Assembly: GCA_942490945.1 (NCBI GenBank)
Contig: CALNYZ010000018.1
Location: forward strand, 434,001 to 498,000
Length of the DNA stretch: 64,000 nt
From: CALNYZ01 sp942490945
GTDB taxonomy: Bacteria > Pseudomonadota > Gammaproteobacteria > UBA6429 > Thiohalophilaceae
Direction: 5' to 3'
In this document: one piece after another, positions 34,422-43,263 of the stretch
Numbering within the stretch: the stretch's first letter is position 1
How the letters are laid out: every line of letters begins with the position of its first letter
The notes under the pieces: model-generated
The model's database searches: none
Seen by the model: only the letters and a program-made list of their open reading frames with translations
Told to the model about the DNA's origin: nothing
Made by a program: the position numbers and the translations under genes

Positions 34422-35222
34422 TCATCTGTTCAGAAAATACGTAAATAACATGTCGGCAATGACAATATAGCTTATTGCCAGCACAACTGAACGGGTAGTT
34501 GCGCGCCCGACACCTTCGGCGCCACCGTGTACCTGAAATCCATTACTCAGGCCAACCAGTGCGATAATAACCGCAAACACCACGCTTTTGATAAGCCCCT
34601 GTGTGATGTCATCAATTGATAAAATTGCAAAGGTGCGTTCGGCATAAGCGGCAAAGCTGATGTTCAGTTCAATGCGAGTGTAAACCGCACCACCAAACAA
34701 ACCCATGATGTCACCAAGGATGGTCAGTATGGGTAACATGATAATCATGGCCAACAATATAGGTGAGGCAAGATAACGAATCGGGTTAATGCCCATGACT
34801 TGCAAGGCATCAATTTCCTGTGACTCATGCATGGTGCCAAGTCGTGCTGCGATGGCGGATCCGGAGCGGCCTGCTATCAGGATGCTGATAATAAGTGGTG
34901 AAAATTCGCGTGTTACAGACAGTGCAATGCCGAGTATTACCTGTGATTCCGCACCAAATGTTTTCAATGTCTGGATGCCCTGAATCGCCAGCATCACACC
35001 AATCGAAAAACAGAGAACCGCACAGATCGGAATGGCATGAATACCGATTTGCACGGCTTCCTGAAACAGTGCGGCCATACGCACGGGTTGATTGCGTTTT
35101 CGTCCGCGCACAAACCAGTACAGGCTTTCAAAGCACAGCGCAGCAATATAGCCGAGTTCAGACAAGCCCCGCACCGTGGTGCGACCTATGTCTTCAATGC
35201 GGTTTGTCATCCAATTTGCCAT
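34422..35222 (-). CDS. MlaE-like permease of an MCE transporter
   Basis: A 266-residue integral membrane protein of the MlaE/PqiA-independent permease family, with the EQ-loop-like region GTMHESQEIDALQVMGINPIRYL-type in the middle and five to six membrane segments. The N-terminal amphipathic segment is present. It is first in the MCE operon (permease, ATPase, MCE protein, lipoprotein). The STAS gene upstream is 47 nt away and belongs to a different set; see that entry. Confidence 0.92.
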   Translation of the reverse strand: MANWMTNRIEDIGRTTVRGLSELGYIAALCFESLYWFVRGRKRNQPVRMAALFQEAVQIGIHAIPICAVLCFSIGVMLAIQGIQTLKTFGAESQVILGIALSVTREFSPLIISILIAGRSGSAIAARLGTMHESQEIDALQVMGINPIRYLASPILLAMIIMLPILTILGDIMGLFGGAVYTRIELNISFAAYAERTFAILSIDDITQGLIKSVVFAVIIALVGLSNGFQVHGGAEGVGRATTRSVVLAISYIVIADMLFTYFLNR

Positions 35223-35269
35223 AAGTCTTTATAGCGATGTTAAGTGTTTTTGTAATGCGTTTTGCCGTT

Positions 35270-35596
35270 TTATTTATTTATTACGTCGCCAATGGAAGCG
35301 TGAATAGGAAATACCTTGTCGAGGCGGGCGAGCTGTAAAACCTGCATCACCGCATCGCTGACATTAACCAGACCAAAGTTTAGTCCTTGCGCCTTGGCAA
35401 GTTGAAAACCTTCCACCAGACTGGCGATACCGGAGCTGTCTATGTAGGTGACATCGATCAGTTCGACCAACACAGATTGCTTTTTGTTGAGATGCGTCAG
35501 AATTTCTTCCCGAGCCTGGGGTGAGCAGTGCAAGTCTACTTCCCCGGCGAGAGAAACAATGCTGTAGTCAGCTTCGGTTCTTGTTTTCACGTCCAT
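35270..35596 (-). CDS. STAS-domain anti-sigma factor antagonist (RsbV/SpoIIAA-like)
   Basis: A 108-residue STAS protein. The phosphorylation site is DSSGI at residues 53-57, with Ser 55 the likely target. Such proteins bind an RsbW-like kinase when unphosphorylated. A kinase-like gene lies 50 nt upstream and a PP2C-type phosphatase gene before that, giving a complete partner-switching set. MlaB is also a STAS protein and the MCE genes follow, so a second role as a MlaB stand-in cannot be ruled out, but the company it keeps favours partner switching. Confidence 0.87.
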   Translation of the reverse strand: MDVKTRTEADYSIVSLAGEVDLHCSPQAREEILTHLNKKQSVLVELIDVTYIDSSGIASLVEGFQLAKAQGLNFGLVNVSDAVMQVLQLARLDKVFPIHASIGDVINK

Positions 35597-35646
35597 GCTG
35601 CTGTCCTGTCTTTTATGTGCGTGGCTGTTTTTCGTACTGGCGCAAA

Positions 35647-36066
35647 CTAAATGCGCTTGGTTAATTCCAATATATTACCATTACCCTCATGCGGATGGGT
35701 TAACTTCACATCGTCCATTATTTGTTCAATAAAGTGCATTCCCAGTCCACCTGGACGAATTTCATCCAGATTTCTTGATTGCATACAGTCTTTATCGACA
35801 GCAGGGGCAGAATCAATGAGACGAAAACACCAGACTGCTCCGATTTTTTCAATTTCAATCCGAATGTCTCCCTGGCTGTCAGCATAGCCGTGTTGAATGA
35901 TATTCATACATGCCTCATTGACCGCGAGCACGACATCACGTGAAGTGACTTCCGCGATATGGTGTTCGCGCAGGATAACGCGCACTGCATCACGCAAACT
36001 TTGTAATGCGCTGGCCCTGGCAGGAAATTCCCACGCATCAATACGTATAGCGGTTTCAGAATTCAT
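35647..36066 (-). CDS. RsbW-like serine kinase/ATP-binding anti-sigma-type protein
   Basis: A 139-residue GHKL ATPase domain. The N-box is VNEACMNIIQHGY and the G-region is RPGGLGMHFIEQIMD; the usual DxGxP motif is weak (IDSAPAVD). These proteins phosphorylate an STAS partner. The ATG at 36066 is 4 nt after the stop of the phosphatase gene, and AGGTCAAG upstream serves as ribosome site; the frame is open further into the previous gene. With no sigma factor gene nearby, the output partner is unknown. Confidence 0.85.
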   Translation of the reverse strand: MNSETAIRIDAWEFPARASALQSLRDAVRVILREHHIAEVTSRDVVLAVNEACMNIIQHGYADSQGDIRIEIEKIGAVWCFRLIDSAPAVDKDCMQSRNLDEIRPGGLGMHFIEQIMDDVKLTHPHEGNGNILELTKRI

Positions 36067-36070
36067 GTTA

Positions 36071-37804
36071 CTACTTGACCTGATTGCCGGCTTCGACAAG
36101 TACCATGGTGATATCGTCCCGTAAAATTTCACCATGTTGCAGATATTTTACAATTGCCTCGAGGCGTGCCACGGGTTCGAGTTGTTGGTGTTTCGCAATC
36201 AATTGTACAAGTCCTTTAATACCTAACTCATTGCCATCTTCAGTATAACCTTCGGTGACGCCATCAGAAAATATATAGAGGTTACCACCACTCAGATTCA
36301 GTTTCACTTCAGGGTACTCGGTATTGGCAATGATGCCAAGCGGCGGGCCATCGGCTGCGATACCTTTAATCTGTTTTTTATTCAGCCAGTGTAACGGTGG
36401 CGGGTTACCGGCATTCACCAGTAGCACTTCGCTTGTTTTTGGATCATATAAGCCCGCGACCATGGTCACGAACATACCGCGAATACTGGTTTCACATATT
36501 TCGTTATTAATAATATTTAACAGTTCGGCAGGCGAATGAATTTTCTTGCCAAGACAACGGAACAGACTGCTGGTTTTCGCCATCAACAACGCAGCGTTCA
36601 TGCCTTTGCCGGAGACATCACCGAGATTAAAATACACCCGGCCATCCGGCAGTGTAAAGTGATCAAAAAAATCACCTGACAACTCCCGCGCAGATATATT
36701 GACTCCATGTACCGGGTAGTTTTTATCAGTATGATGAGGTAACAGGCTGGCCTGAATTTCCCTGGCCAGTGTCAATTCACGATTGAGTTCCTGTTGTAAT
36801 TGATCACGTTGTTTCAAGGTTTGTTCCAGTTGCCAGGTGAGTTCCTGATAACTGATGTTTTCTTCCGCCAGTCTGACATTCGCGCTGCGTAAAACCTGTT
36901 CCAGATCGGATTGGGCGTCAATATCCAGGCCAAAGGATTGTGCAGCTTCAGATACATTGGATGGCGTTGCTTCGAGTAACTGATCAATTTGTTCGTCGTT
37001 CAGTTGCAGCTGTTCACGCAAAATGGCTTTACAGGTATGTAACACGTTTGCGGCATTACTATTGGTATATACACTGTTGACCCAGTCTGCTGCAAGTAAC
37101 ACTTTAGCCAGCATCGAATCTGTTTCTGCGTTGTGGTGCTGCCCCAGCGCGGCGACCAAATCGTCCGGCAATCCCCAGTGTTGTGCCATGATTTGAAACA
37201 GGTGGTCATGGCGGGATGCAAACAGCGAGTGTTCTTCTGCCAGCCGGGTATCCGGGTCGAGGCTGCGCAATAATGTCCAGTGACCCGCCTGTTCAGGCTG
37301 CAAGTAAAACAGGGTTAACAAGCCAAAGTCCTGCAACATGCCGGCAGTAAACCCGTCTTCCGCATCCATTTTTTTTAATTTTGCGATGTGTTGCGCGACG
37401 ACAGCACGACGCAGACTGTCCTCCCAAAACTCGCTCATATTGAAGTTCGGGATTGCCTCTTTACTTATTGAGTCGCGGACCGATAAACATAATACATAGT
37501 TACGTAATGCGCGCAGACCAAGCACCGTCACCGCGTGGGAAATGGATTGCACCTGGCGTGACATGCCAAAGTAGGGTGAATTGACGACGCGCAGTAGTTC
37601 GGCGGTGAGTACCGGATCAGCTGCAGCCAGCCTGGACAATTCCTGACTGGTGATTTCTGGTTCAGAACAGGCCTTGACGATATGCAACGCCGCTTGCGGT
37701 GGCGCTGGTAAATCGGCGGGCTTGATACTGGCGATGGCTTTGGCTGTCATGTATCTATAATCGGCCTGCAGGTCAGATTGTTGAGTGTTTTTACATGGAT
37801 ACAT
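36071..37804 (-). CDS. HDOD plus SpoIIE-type PP2C phosphatase
   Basis: A 577-residue protein with an HDOD domain (about 25-225; LLRVVNSPYFGMSRQVQSI), a coiled coil (about 310-355) and a PP2C/SpoIIE phosphatase domain (about 370-575). Metal-binding Asp residues are present in SGDFFDHF, NLGDVSGKG, IFSDGVTEGY and RDDITMVLVE. Such a phosphatase would dephosphorylate the STAS protein encoded two genes downstream. The start is uncertain: an ATG at 37750 (MTAKAIASIK) fits the domain edge as well as the listed one at 37804. Neither has a good ribosome site. Confidence 0.9.
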   Translation of the reverse strand: MYPCKNTQQSDLQADYRYMTAKAIASIKPADLPAPPQAALHIVKACSEPEITSQELSRLAAADPVLTAELLRVVNSPYFGMSRQVQSISHAVTVLGLRALRNYVLCLSVRDSISKEAIPNFNMSEFWEDSLRRAVVAQHIAKLKKMDAEDGFTAGMLQDFGLLTLFYLQPEQAGHWTLLRSLDPDTRLAEEHSLFASRHDHLFQIMAQHWGLPDDLVAALGQHHNAETDSMLAKVLLAADWVNSVYTNSNAANVLHTCKAILREQLQLNDEQIDQLLEATPSNVSEAAQSFGLDIDAQSDLEQVLRSANVRLAEENISYQELTWQLEQTLKQRDQLQQELNRELTLAREIQASLLPHHTDKNYPVHGVNISARELSGDFFDHFTLPDGRVYFNLGDVSGKGMNAALLMAKTSSLFRCLGKKIHSPAELLNIINNEICETSIRGMFVTMVAGLYDPKTSEVLLVNAGNPPPLHWLNKKQIKGIAADGPPLGIIANTEYPEVKLNLSGGNLYIFSDGVTEGYTEDGNELGIKGLVQLIAKHQQLEPVARLEAIVKYLQHGEILRDDITMVLVEAGNQVK

Positions 37805-37877
37805 CGTGAACTTTGGCTAAATTTAGTGTAAAAATAGTGACTTAAGGGAGCAGCGCCATCACGGCGCTCGTGATGAA

Positions 37878-39035
37878 ATGGAAATACACACGGCAGATAC
37901 GAAGGGACTGAATGTTGGTCTGGTGATGATGGGTGGCGGTGCCCGTGCTGCGTATCAGGTCGGTGTGTTGCAAGGTATTGCTGAACTCACCAAAAAAGGC
38001 GCACCAAGTCCGTTTAATGTCATCACCGGGATTTCTGCCGGCGCAATCAATGCCGCAGCGCTGGCCAGTGCTGCGCACAATTACGACAAGGCGGTGCACC
38101 GTCTTGCTACGGTCTGGGGTAACTTTCACTGTAATCAGATTTTTTATTCAGACTGGGCCGGGATAAGTAAAACCGGCGCGCGCTGGCTGTTTGGTATGAT
38201 GTTGGCAAGTCTGGGTAAGGACAAATCTATCTGTTTGCTGGATCGGACACCACTACATGAATTGCTATCCAACTATCTGCATACCGATGGTATTGCCCGT
38301 AATATCGATAAAGGATTCCTGCATGCCGTCAGCGTGACGGCTTCCGGTTATTTATCCGGTCAGAGCGTGTCATTTTTTCAGGGACACAAAGATATAAAGA
38401 GCTGGAAGCGGTCACGCCGAGTGGGCTGTCGTGAACATATTGGTGTGGATCACCTGATGGCATCATCAGCTATCCCGTTTATTTTTGATCCGGTAAAAGT
38501 GAATCGTGAGTATTTTGGTGATGGTTCCATTCGTCTGATTGCGCCACTCAGTGCGGCATTACATCTCGGAGCGGACCGCGTACTGGTGATGGGTAACCGC
38601 ATGGAAAATGAGAATCCACGTGAAAGGATTCAACAAATGCATCCACCCAATTTTGCCGAAGTTGCAGCGCACGTGCTGAACAGTATTTTTCTGGACAGTC
38701 TGGAAGCGGATATGGAAAGGCTGGACCGCATAAATCGGACTATTGACAAGATTCCGCAACAGACGCTGAACGAAGGCGGGTTTAACCTGCGTAAGGTGGA
38801 AACTCTGATGGTGGCGCCCAGTGAAGATATTGGCAAAATGGCAGAACCTTATACCAAAGATATGCCGCTGCCCTTACGTGTACTGCTACGTGGCATCGGT
38901 GCGATGAAAAAAGAAGGTTCAACCTTGATAAGTTACCTGCTGTTTGAAAAAGGCTATTGTCGTGATCTGATGGCGCTGGGTTTTGAAGACGCGCTGGCAA
39001 TGAAAAGCGAACTGAAAGATTTCCTGAACTTATAA
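37878..39035 (+). CDS. patatin-like phospholipase
   Basis: A 385-residue patatin-family lipid acyl hydrolase. The oxyanion motif GGGARAAYQVGVLQG, the nucleophile elbow GISAG and the catalytic Asp in FGDGSIRLIAPLSAAL are intact, so it should cleave phospholipids or neutral lipids by a Ser-Asp dyad. No signal peptide is seen, which suggests a cytoplasmic or membrane-face role. It is divergent from the HDOD-SpoIIE gene and converges with the PilZ gene 8 nt away. Confidence 0.92.
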   Translation: MEIHTADTKGLNVGLVMMGGGARAAYQVGVLQGIAELTKKGAPSPFNVITGISAGAINAAALASAAHNYDKAVHRLATVWGNFHCNQIFYSDWAGISKTGARWLFGMMLASLGKDKSICLLDRTPLHELLSNYLHTDGIARNIDKGFLHAVSVTASGYLSGQSVSFFQGHKDIKSWKRSRRVGCREHIGVDHLMASSAIPFIFDPVKVNREYFGDGSIRLIAPLSAALHLGADRVLVMGNRMENENPRERIQQMHPPNFAEVAAHVLNSIFLDSLEADMERLDRINRTIDKIPQQTLNEGGFNLRKVETLMVAPSEDIGKMAEPYTKDMPLPLRVLLRGIGAMKKEGSTLISYLLFEKGYCRDLMALGFEDALAMKSELKDFLNL

Positions 39036-39043
39036 CCGGATTA

Positions 39044-39448
39044 TTAGCTTTCTGCAGCCTGTTTTCTTTGTTCAGATTTGGCCTGTTCAATTATGGCCTC
39101 AATCTGTCGGGTTGCCGTTTCACCCATCACGCCAAATTCGAGACCAATGCCAAAATTATTACTATTGCGTATATAGCAAATAGCGTTTAATTCAAAGTCC
39201 AGCCCTGGGTAGGATAAATATATATTTAATGCGGCGGGTTTGCCAATGAGCTCATCTTCAACCGGAGTGGCCTCATAAGATTGACTGAACCGGAAAAACA
39301 CCCCACCCAGACTGATATTCGCCACGGTACCGTCAAAAACACGGTCATTTTTTAACACCAGACTGGCGGAGGCAGTAATCGGATAGCGACGATGTGCTCT
39401 TACCGCCTCGAATTCAGTTTCATTAGTTTGTGCTGATGTATCTGTCAT
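39044..39448 (-). CDS. PilZ-domain c-di-GMP receptor
   Basis: A 134-residue single PilZ domain. The binding motifs RxxxR (RAHRR, residues 17-21) and N-x-S-x-x-G (NISLGG, 44-49) are intact, so c-di-GMP binding is expected. It is one of three c-di-GMP proteins in the window, with two GGDEF proteins. No other domain is present; it probably acts by contact with a partner. Ends 8 nt from the convergent patatin gene. Confidence 0.88.
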   Translation of the reverse strand: MTDTSAQTNETEFEAVRAHRRYPITASASLVLKNDRVFDGTVANISLGGVFFRFSQSYEATPVEDELIGKPAALNIYLSYPGLDFELNAICYIRNSNNFGIGLEFGVMGETATRQIEAIIEQAKSEQRKQAAES

Positions 39449-39773
39449 GTATCAGTCATAGTGTCCTGCAATTTGAATATGTATCGACCGTCCTCAACAG
39501 CAGTTGAGTTGATTCGGGAAAATTTGCCGATAATTTTCGACTTATATAACTGTTCCAGTTTGCGCTGCAGAACTTTTTGTCAGATACGCAAAAGGTGATT
39601 TTTTTAAATCTTTTCCATCGTTATTATCGATTAATATTAATAATCAACATGTTACACACATGTAATACAATTTCCAGTCAGAAATATGTGAAATTAAACA
39701 TTGAATTAGCTCTCGATAACTCTATAGTTGCTGTTAGTAGCCACTGAATGCAATTGTTCAGAATACATACAGA
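39449..39773. other. intergenic stretch ending in a terminator, possible small RNA or leader
   Basis: About 325 nt of AT-rich sequence with no convincing coding frame, between the PilZ gene start and a clear plus-strand terminator at 39774-39808. There is no gene just upstream on the plus strand for that terminator to serve; the nearest plus-strand gene ends 740 nt away, past the opposing PilZ gene. A plus-strand transcript that starts here would be a small RNA or an attenuated leader of the SET-domain gene. No promoter can be named with confidence. Confidence 0.35.
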
Positions 39774-39808
39774 AACCGGGAATGATTAGAGATATTCCTG
39801 GTTTTTTA
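39774..39808 (+). terminator. terminator upstream of the SET-domain gene
   Basis: A 10-bp stem, AACCGGGAAT (39774-39783) with ATTCCTGGTT (39794-39803), one G-T pair, 10-nt loop, followed by TTTTTA. It lies about 87 nt before the SET gene start, in the same orientation. Confidence 0.75.
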
Positions 39809-39894
39809 TTTCAACATAGGGGTTGCGAAACTATGGATGAACTACTTCAGCCTAAATCAATCACCCGTTCAATTTATATTGAGGAATGAATATA

Positions 39895-40401
39895 GTGAAA
39901 TATAAATACGCAAATACAAACTTTGCTAGTCAAGATAGTGCAGTGCAATTCTCCGCAACAGCCAATCGTTTCTACAAGTCTGTTCGTCCTTTTGCGAATG
40001 AGCCTACCCGTAATCGAATTGCGATTGTGGGTACGATTGAAAAAGGCCAGGGCGTTGTCAGCCTGGTTGATATAAAGAAAGGCGAAATAGTGTTCCGCTT
40101 CCACGGTGAAACGCTTCCATACCAGACTCTGTTTACCCTGCAAAAAGCGCCGGGAAAATATGTTGAAGACCCGCATGTTATGGGCAAGGTGTTGCATTCT
40201 TGTGAACCAAATATGCACTGCGACATGGAAACCCAGACCTTCACCGCTACTCGCGCAATTCGCGCAGGTGAGTTCCTGACGATGGACTACGATACAACAG
40301 AAGACGAATTGTTCCGTGCGTTTGATTGTGGTTGTGGCACTGAGAAGTGCCGTGGTTTTATCGGTGGCCGTGTTAAGTCGGTTGAACAAAAAACCGCTTA
40401 A
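39895..40401 (+). CDS. SET-domain protein-lysine methyltransferase with post-SET motif
   Basis: A 168-residue bacterial SET protein using a GTG start at 39895: GAGGA lies 9 nt before it, while an in-frame ATG at 39886 directly abuts GAGGA and is too close to be used. The SET motifs are present: KGQGVVSLVDIKKGE, LHSCEPN (the NHSCxPN-type pseudoknot) and FLTMDYDTTED, followed by a post-SET Cys cluster FDCGCGTEKCRG. It should methylate lysine using S-adenosylmethionine. Such genes are rare in bacteria; the substrate here is unknown. It stands alone after a terminator. Confidence 0.85.
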   Translation: MKYKYANTNFASQDSAVQFSATANRFYKSVRPFANEPTRNRIAIVGTIEKGQGVVSLVDIKKGEIVFRFHGETLPYQTLFTLQKAPGKYVEDPHVMGKVLHSCEPNMHCDMETQTFTATRAIRAGEFLTMDYDTTEDELFRAFDCGCGTEKCRGFIGGRVKSVEQKTA

Positions 40402-40466
40402 TAAACAAATAGAGTTATCAATCTTGTAGTCCGTGACGTGGGTTCGCCCATGCCACGGACAACATT

Positions 40467-42266
40467 TCAGGCTGTTTTCACTTCTGCTATCGTGTCGTTC
40501 TGTTCCTGACCGATACTTTTACATTCTCTGAAAATTCGGCGTTCACATGTCGCACAGATGTCCTTATCCACTTCATCAAAAATTGCGCCGATCGCGTCTG
40601 TTTTCGAAATAAACACATTTTCCGCGCCAAAGCGTTGCAAGTAATCACCCTTTTTCAGAATATTACACACCTCTTCCTTGACCTTTACGACATAAAGCCC
40701 GCCACCGATTTTTTTGCGGTAGTCTGATTCCTGCAGAATCATTTCCGCACCGGCGACATCAATAAAGTTAATACTGGTACCGATAATGAGCAGATGTTTT
40801 TGACTGGCATTATTTTCATGAAAGGCACGCAGAGTACGCTGGACATGTTCAATGGCACCGAAGAACAACGAACCTTCTATCTGAATTATTTTAAATTGAG
40901 GGCATTCCGGCTTGTCTGCCGCACTGACCATATTACTCAGGCCTTCTTCCGTATTGGGAACCATACTGTGGATGCGTGGCCGCGCGGTGCGCATAAGATA
41001 CATGATGAGTGACAACATCACGCCAACGTAAATGGCAAATTCCAGCTCGATAAACAGGGTGGCAAAGAACGTGGCACCGAGAACAAGTGTTTCTGAGCGA
41101 CTTACCTGAATAATGCTTCTGATATGATGAAAATCAATTAACTTCCACGCCACGAGAAGTAATATGCCGGCCATGGCAGGAATCGGCAAGTAAGATGCTA
41201 AGGGTGCGACGAGTAACAAAATAGCAGCCAATATTCCGGCAGCAAACAGTGCCGCCATGGGCGTGCGCGCACCGGCAGTGTAGTTAATGCCACTGCGTGT
41301 AAACGAGCCCGATGATGCATAGCTGGAAAAGAAACTGCCGACCACATTGGCAAGACCCTGTCCGATGAATTCCTGGTTACCATTAATATGTTGTCCAGAC
41401 TTTAGTGCCACAGAGCGGGCAATGGATACCGCTTCGACAAGACCGAGCAAGGCTACCGCCAGTGCGCCGGAGCCCAGTTGGCTGAGTGTCGAGAATGAAA
41501 AATCAGGCAGGGTCATCGCTGGCAAACTGCGTGGTAATTCGCCTACCAGTTTTATTTGATGTGCATCAGCACCGATGAAAAGCGCCAACAGGCTGCCGAT
41601 GATCATGGAAAATAGCAGGCCTGGCCAGCGAGGTTTGTAAATCATAAAAATGATACCGGCAGCAAGACTGGCAAATGCAATGCCTGTGGCGTAAAGATTA
41701 ACTTGATCGCTCAATTTAAACAGATCAATCCAGGTGTGCAGGAAGGATTCGCCCGCTGGAATATTCACACCAAAAAAATGTTTGATTTGACTTGTCGCAA
41801 TCAGCAGTGCGGCGCCGGCGGTAAAGCCAACCACGACAGAATGTGACACGAAATTTACCAGTGCACCCATGCGTCCAAACCCCAGGGCAAGTTGATAGAC
41901 GCCAGCAAGGAAGGTCAGTGTCAGGGCAAGTTGAATAAATTCAGGAGAACCGGGAGCGGCAAAGGGTTCGATGGTAGCAAAGACGACAATCGAAATGGCA
42001 GTCGTAGGACCGGAAATCAAATGCCGAGACGAGCCAAATAACGCGGCAATAATGGGTGGTACCATCGCGGAATATAAGCCATAAATCGGGGGTAAGCCTG
42101 CGATCATGGCGAAGGCCACGCCTTGCGGCAGTACGATAACCGCGCCAGTCATTCCCGCCATAAGGTCATCGCGTAGCGTCTGGCGGTTAACCATCGGCCA
42201 CCAGCGTAAAAATGGGAGTAAACGGATAACAAATAAATTGCACTGCTGCGCAAACATCTTAAGCAT
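40467..42266 (-). CDS. SulP-family anion transporter with STAS domain
   Basis: A 599-residue SulP carrier: about 11-12 membrane segments (residues 20-430; the first conserved motif GLPPIYGLYSAMVPPIIAALFG near 55) and a cytoplasmic STAS domain (about 445-560). It may move sulfate, bicarbonate or another anion. After the STAS domain there is a Cys cluster (ICATCERRIFRECK, near 575-590) that is not part of a standard SulP protein and could bind a metal. AGGGG lies 6 nt before the ATG. No carbonic anhydrase gene is adjacent to point to bicarbonate. Confidence 0.9.
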   Translation of the reverse strand: MLKMFAQQCNLFVIRLLPFLRWWPMVNRQTLRDDLMAGMTGAVIVLPQGVAFAMIAGLPPIYGLYSAMVPPIIAALFGSSRHLISGPTTAISIVVFATIEPFAAPGSPEFIQLALTLTFLAGVYQLALGFGRMGALVNFVSHSVVVGFTAGAALLIATSQIKHFFGVNIPAGESFLHTWIDLFKLSDQVNLYATGIAFASLAAGIIFMIYKPRWPGLLFSMIIGSLLALFIGADAHQIKLVGELPRSLPAMTLPDFSFSTLSQLGSGALAVALLGLVEAVSIARSVALKSGQHINGNQEFIGQGLANVVGSFFSSYASSGSFTRSGINYTAGARTPMAALFAAGILAAILLLVAPLASYLPIPAMAGILLLVAWKLIDFHHIRSIIQVSRSETLVLGATFFATLFIELEFAIYVGVMLSLIMYLMRTARPRIHSMVPNTEEGLSNMVSAADKPECPQFKIIQIEGSLFFGAIEHVQRTLRAFHENNASQKHLLIIGTSINFIDVAGAEMILQESDYRKKIGGGLYVVKVKEEVCNILKKGDYLQRFGAENVFISKTDAIGAIFDEVDKDICATCERRIFRECKSIGQEQNDTIAEVKTA

Positions 42267-42476
42267 GGCGACCCCTGATAAGTATCAGATAAATTCAGTA
42301 AAAATAATGTATTACAAGAAAGTTAACTAAAGGTAGTTGAACAAGGCGTATGGTACAGCCCGCTACCGATATGATGGAACCGGAACATGACTATTGTGCA
42401 AAATATATATTAAAAAGTAAATAAGAATATACTTATATTCTATCAATTAGACTCAGACCAGTTCTTGCCAATGCAG

Positions 42477-42821
42477 TTATTTAGTAGCAAGTGCGCTGCC
42501 ACTGAATGTGATTCCACCCCAGCCGCTGCACATGAAATTGCGAATGTTCTGGTGATTATCCGCTTGCGGGTTTTGCAGCACGTCATCACGATAATAACGC
42601 CCAAAGCAATGCAGTGTTTGTTGTTCATCCAGGTTCTGCAACTGTGCAAAGGCAAACAGCTTGCAAGAACCGGAATTTTCTCCGGCTGCGTTATGCAGTT
42701 TGCCATTAGTAAATTCCGTGGGCGTGAAATGATAATGCTGCTCGATGACCTTTATCGTATCGTCAAAGTCGATCACATCCGGTGTGGTTTTCAGTGAGTG
42801 CAAAAAATCTGTGAGTGTCAT
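42477..42821 (-). CDS. HopJ-family protein
   Basis: A 114-residue member of the HopJ type III effector family (a name taken from Pseudomonas; most members are ordinary bacterial proteins without a secretion system). Characteristic segments are HYHFTPTEFTNG, NAAGENSGSCKLFAFAQL and YYRDDVLQNP, then DNHQNIRNFM near the C-terminus. The start at 42821 fits the family. It lies 16 nt downstream of the CopZ-like iron-sulfur gene, so the two are probably co-transcribed. Function unknown. Confidence 0.85.
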   Translation of the reverse strand: MTLTDFLHSLKTTPDVIDFDDTIKVIEQHYHFTPTEFTNGKLHNAAGENSGSCKLFAFAQLQNLDEQQTLHCFGRYYRDDVLQNPQADNHQNIRNFMCSGWGGITFSGSALATK

Positions 42822-42837
42822 GTTTTCAGGATCTGAT

Positions 42838-43263
42838 TTAGTGTTTTGAAAAGTCCTGCAGGCAACACTTACCAGAAGGGTTACTGGTTTCGCAGGAACA
42901 GTTTGAATTTTTTGTTTGTTCGACAACAAATTCTTTTATTTGTGTATTGGCAGCTGCCTGTGCACTGGTGACACCAAAGCAGTGACATATATAGTCATCC
43001 GCTTGCTGGTGTTTTTGCCACAGCGAGGTTCTGACCTCGTTAACATGCACGAGCGTATTATCCTGACCAAAGTACACGACATCGCAATCGGGGTCCGTAC
43101 AAAAAAAATAGGCCTGCTGCGGCAGGTTTTTTTGCCACGGTTGTTGAACATGGTGTAATACGGTTTTCAGTTTGACACTCGCATAGGTCTTGCCATTCAC
43201 CGGGCATTGATACGAACGTGGATAATCTTTGCAAGACTGCGTATTGTCACAACATTCATTCAT
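42838..43263 (-). CDS. CopZ-type zinc and [2Fe-2S] metallochaperone-like protein
   Basis: A 141-residue Cys-rich protein. It carries an N-terminal zf_CopZ-like zinc site (CPVNGKTY, later FFCTDPDCDVVYF) and a BFD-type [2Fe-2S] motif (CHCFGVT, then further Cys near the end), the arrangement of the N-terminal part of Archaeoglobus CopZ, a copper chaperone. The usual C-terminal copper-binding fold is absent. About 13 Cys in 141 residues, including a Cys-rich tail. It overlaps the PhnA gene by 4 nt (ATGA) and precedes the HopJ gene. Confidence 0.8.
   Translation of the reverse strand: MNECCDNTQSCKDYPRSYQCPVNGKTYASVKLKTVLHHVQQPWQKNLPQQAYFFCTDPDCDVVYFGQDNTLVHVNEVRTSLWQKHQQADDYICHCFGVTSAQAAANTQIKEFVVEQTKNSNCSCETSNPSGKCCLQDFSKH

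Noticed and set aside
35270..35596. STAS gene considered as mlaB of the MCE transporter
   Set aside because: It has a DSSG phosphosite and follows a kinase and phosphatase gene, which fits partner switching better; the MlaB option is kept as a possibility only.
42477..42821. HopJ gene taken as a sign of a type III secretion system
   Set aside because: The family is widespread in bacteria without such a system, and no secretion genes are in the window.
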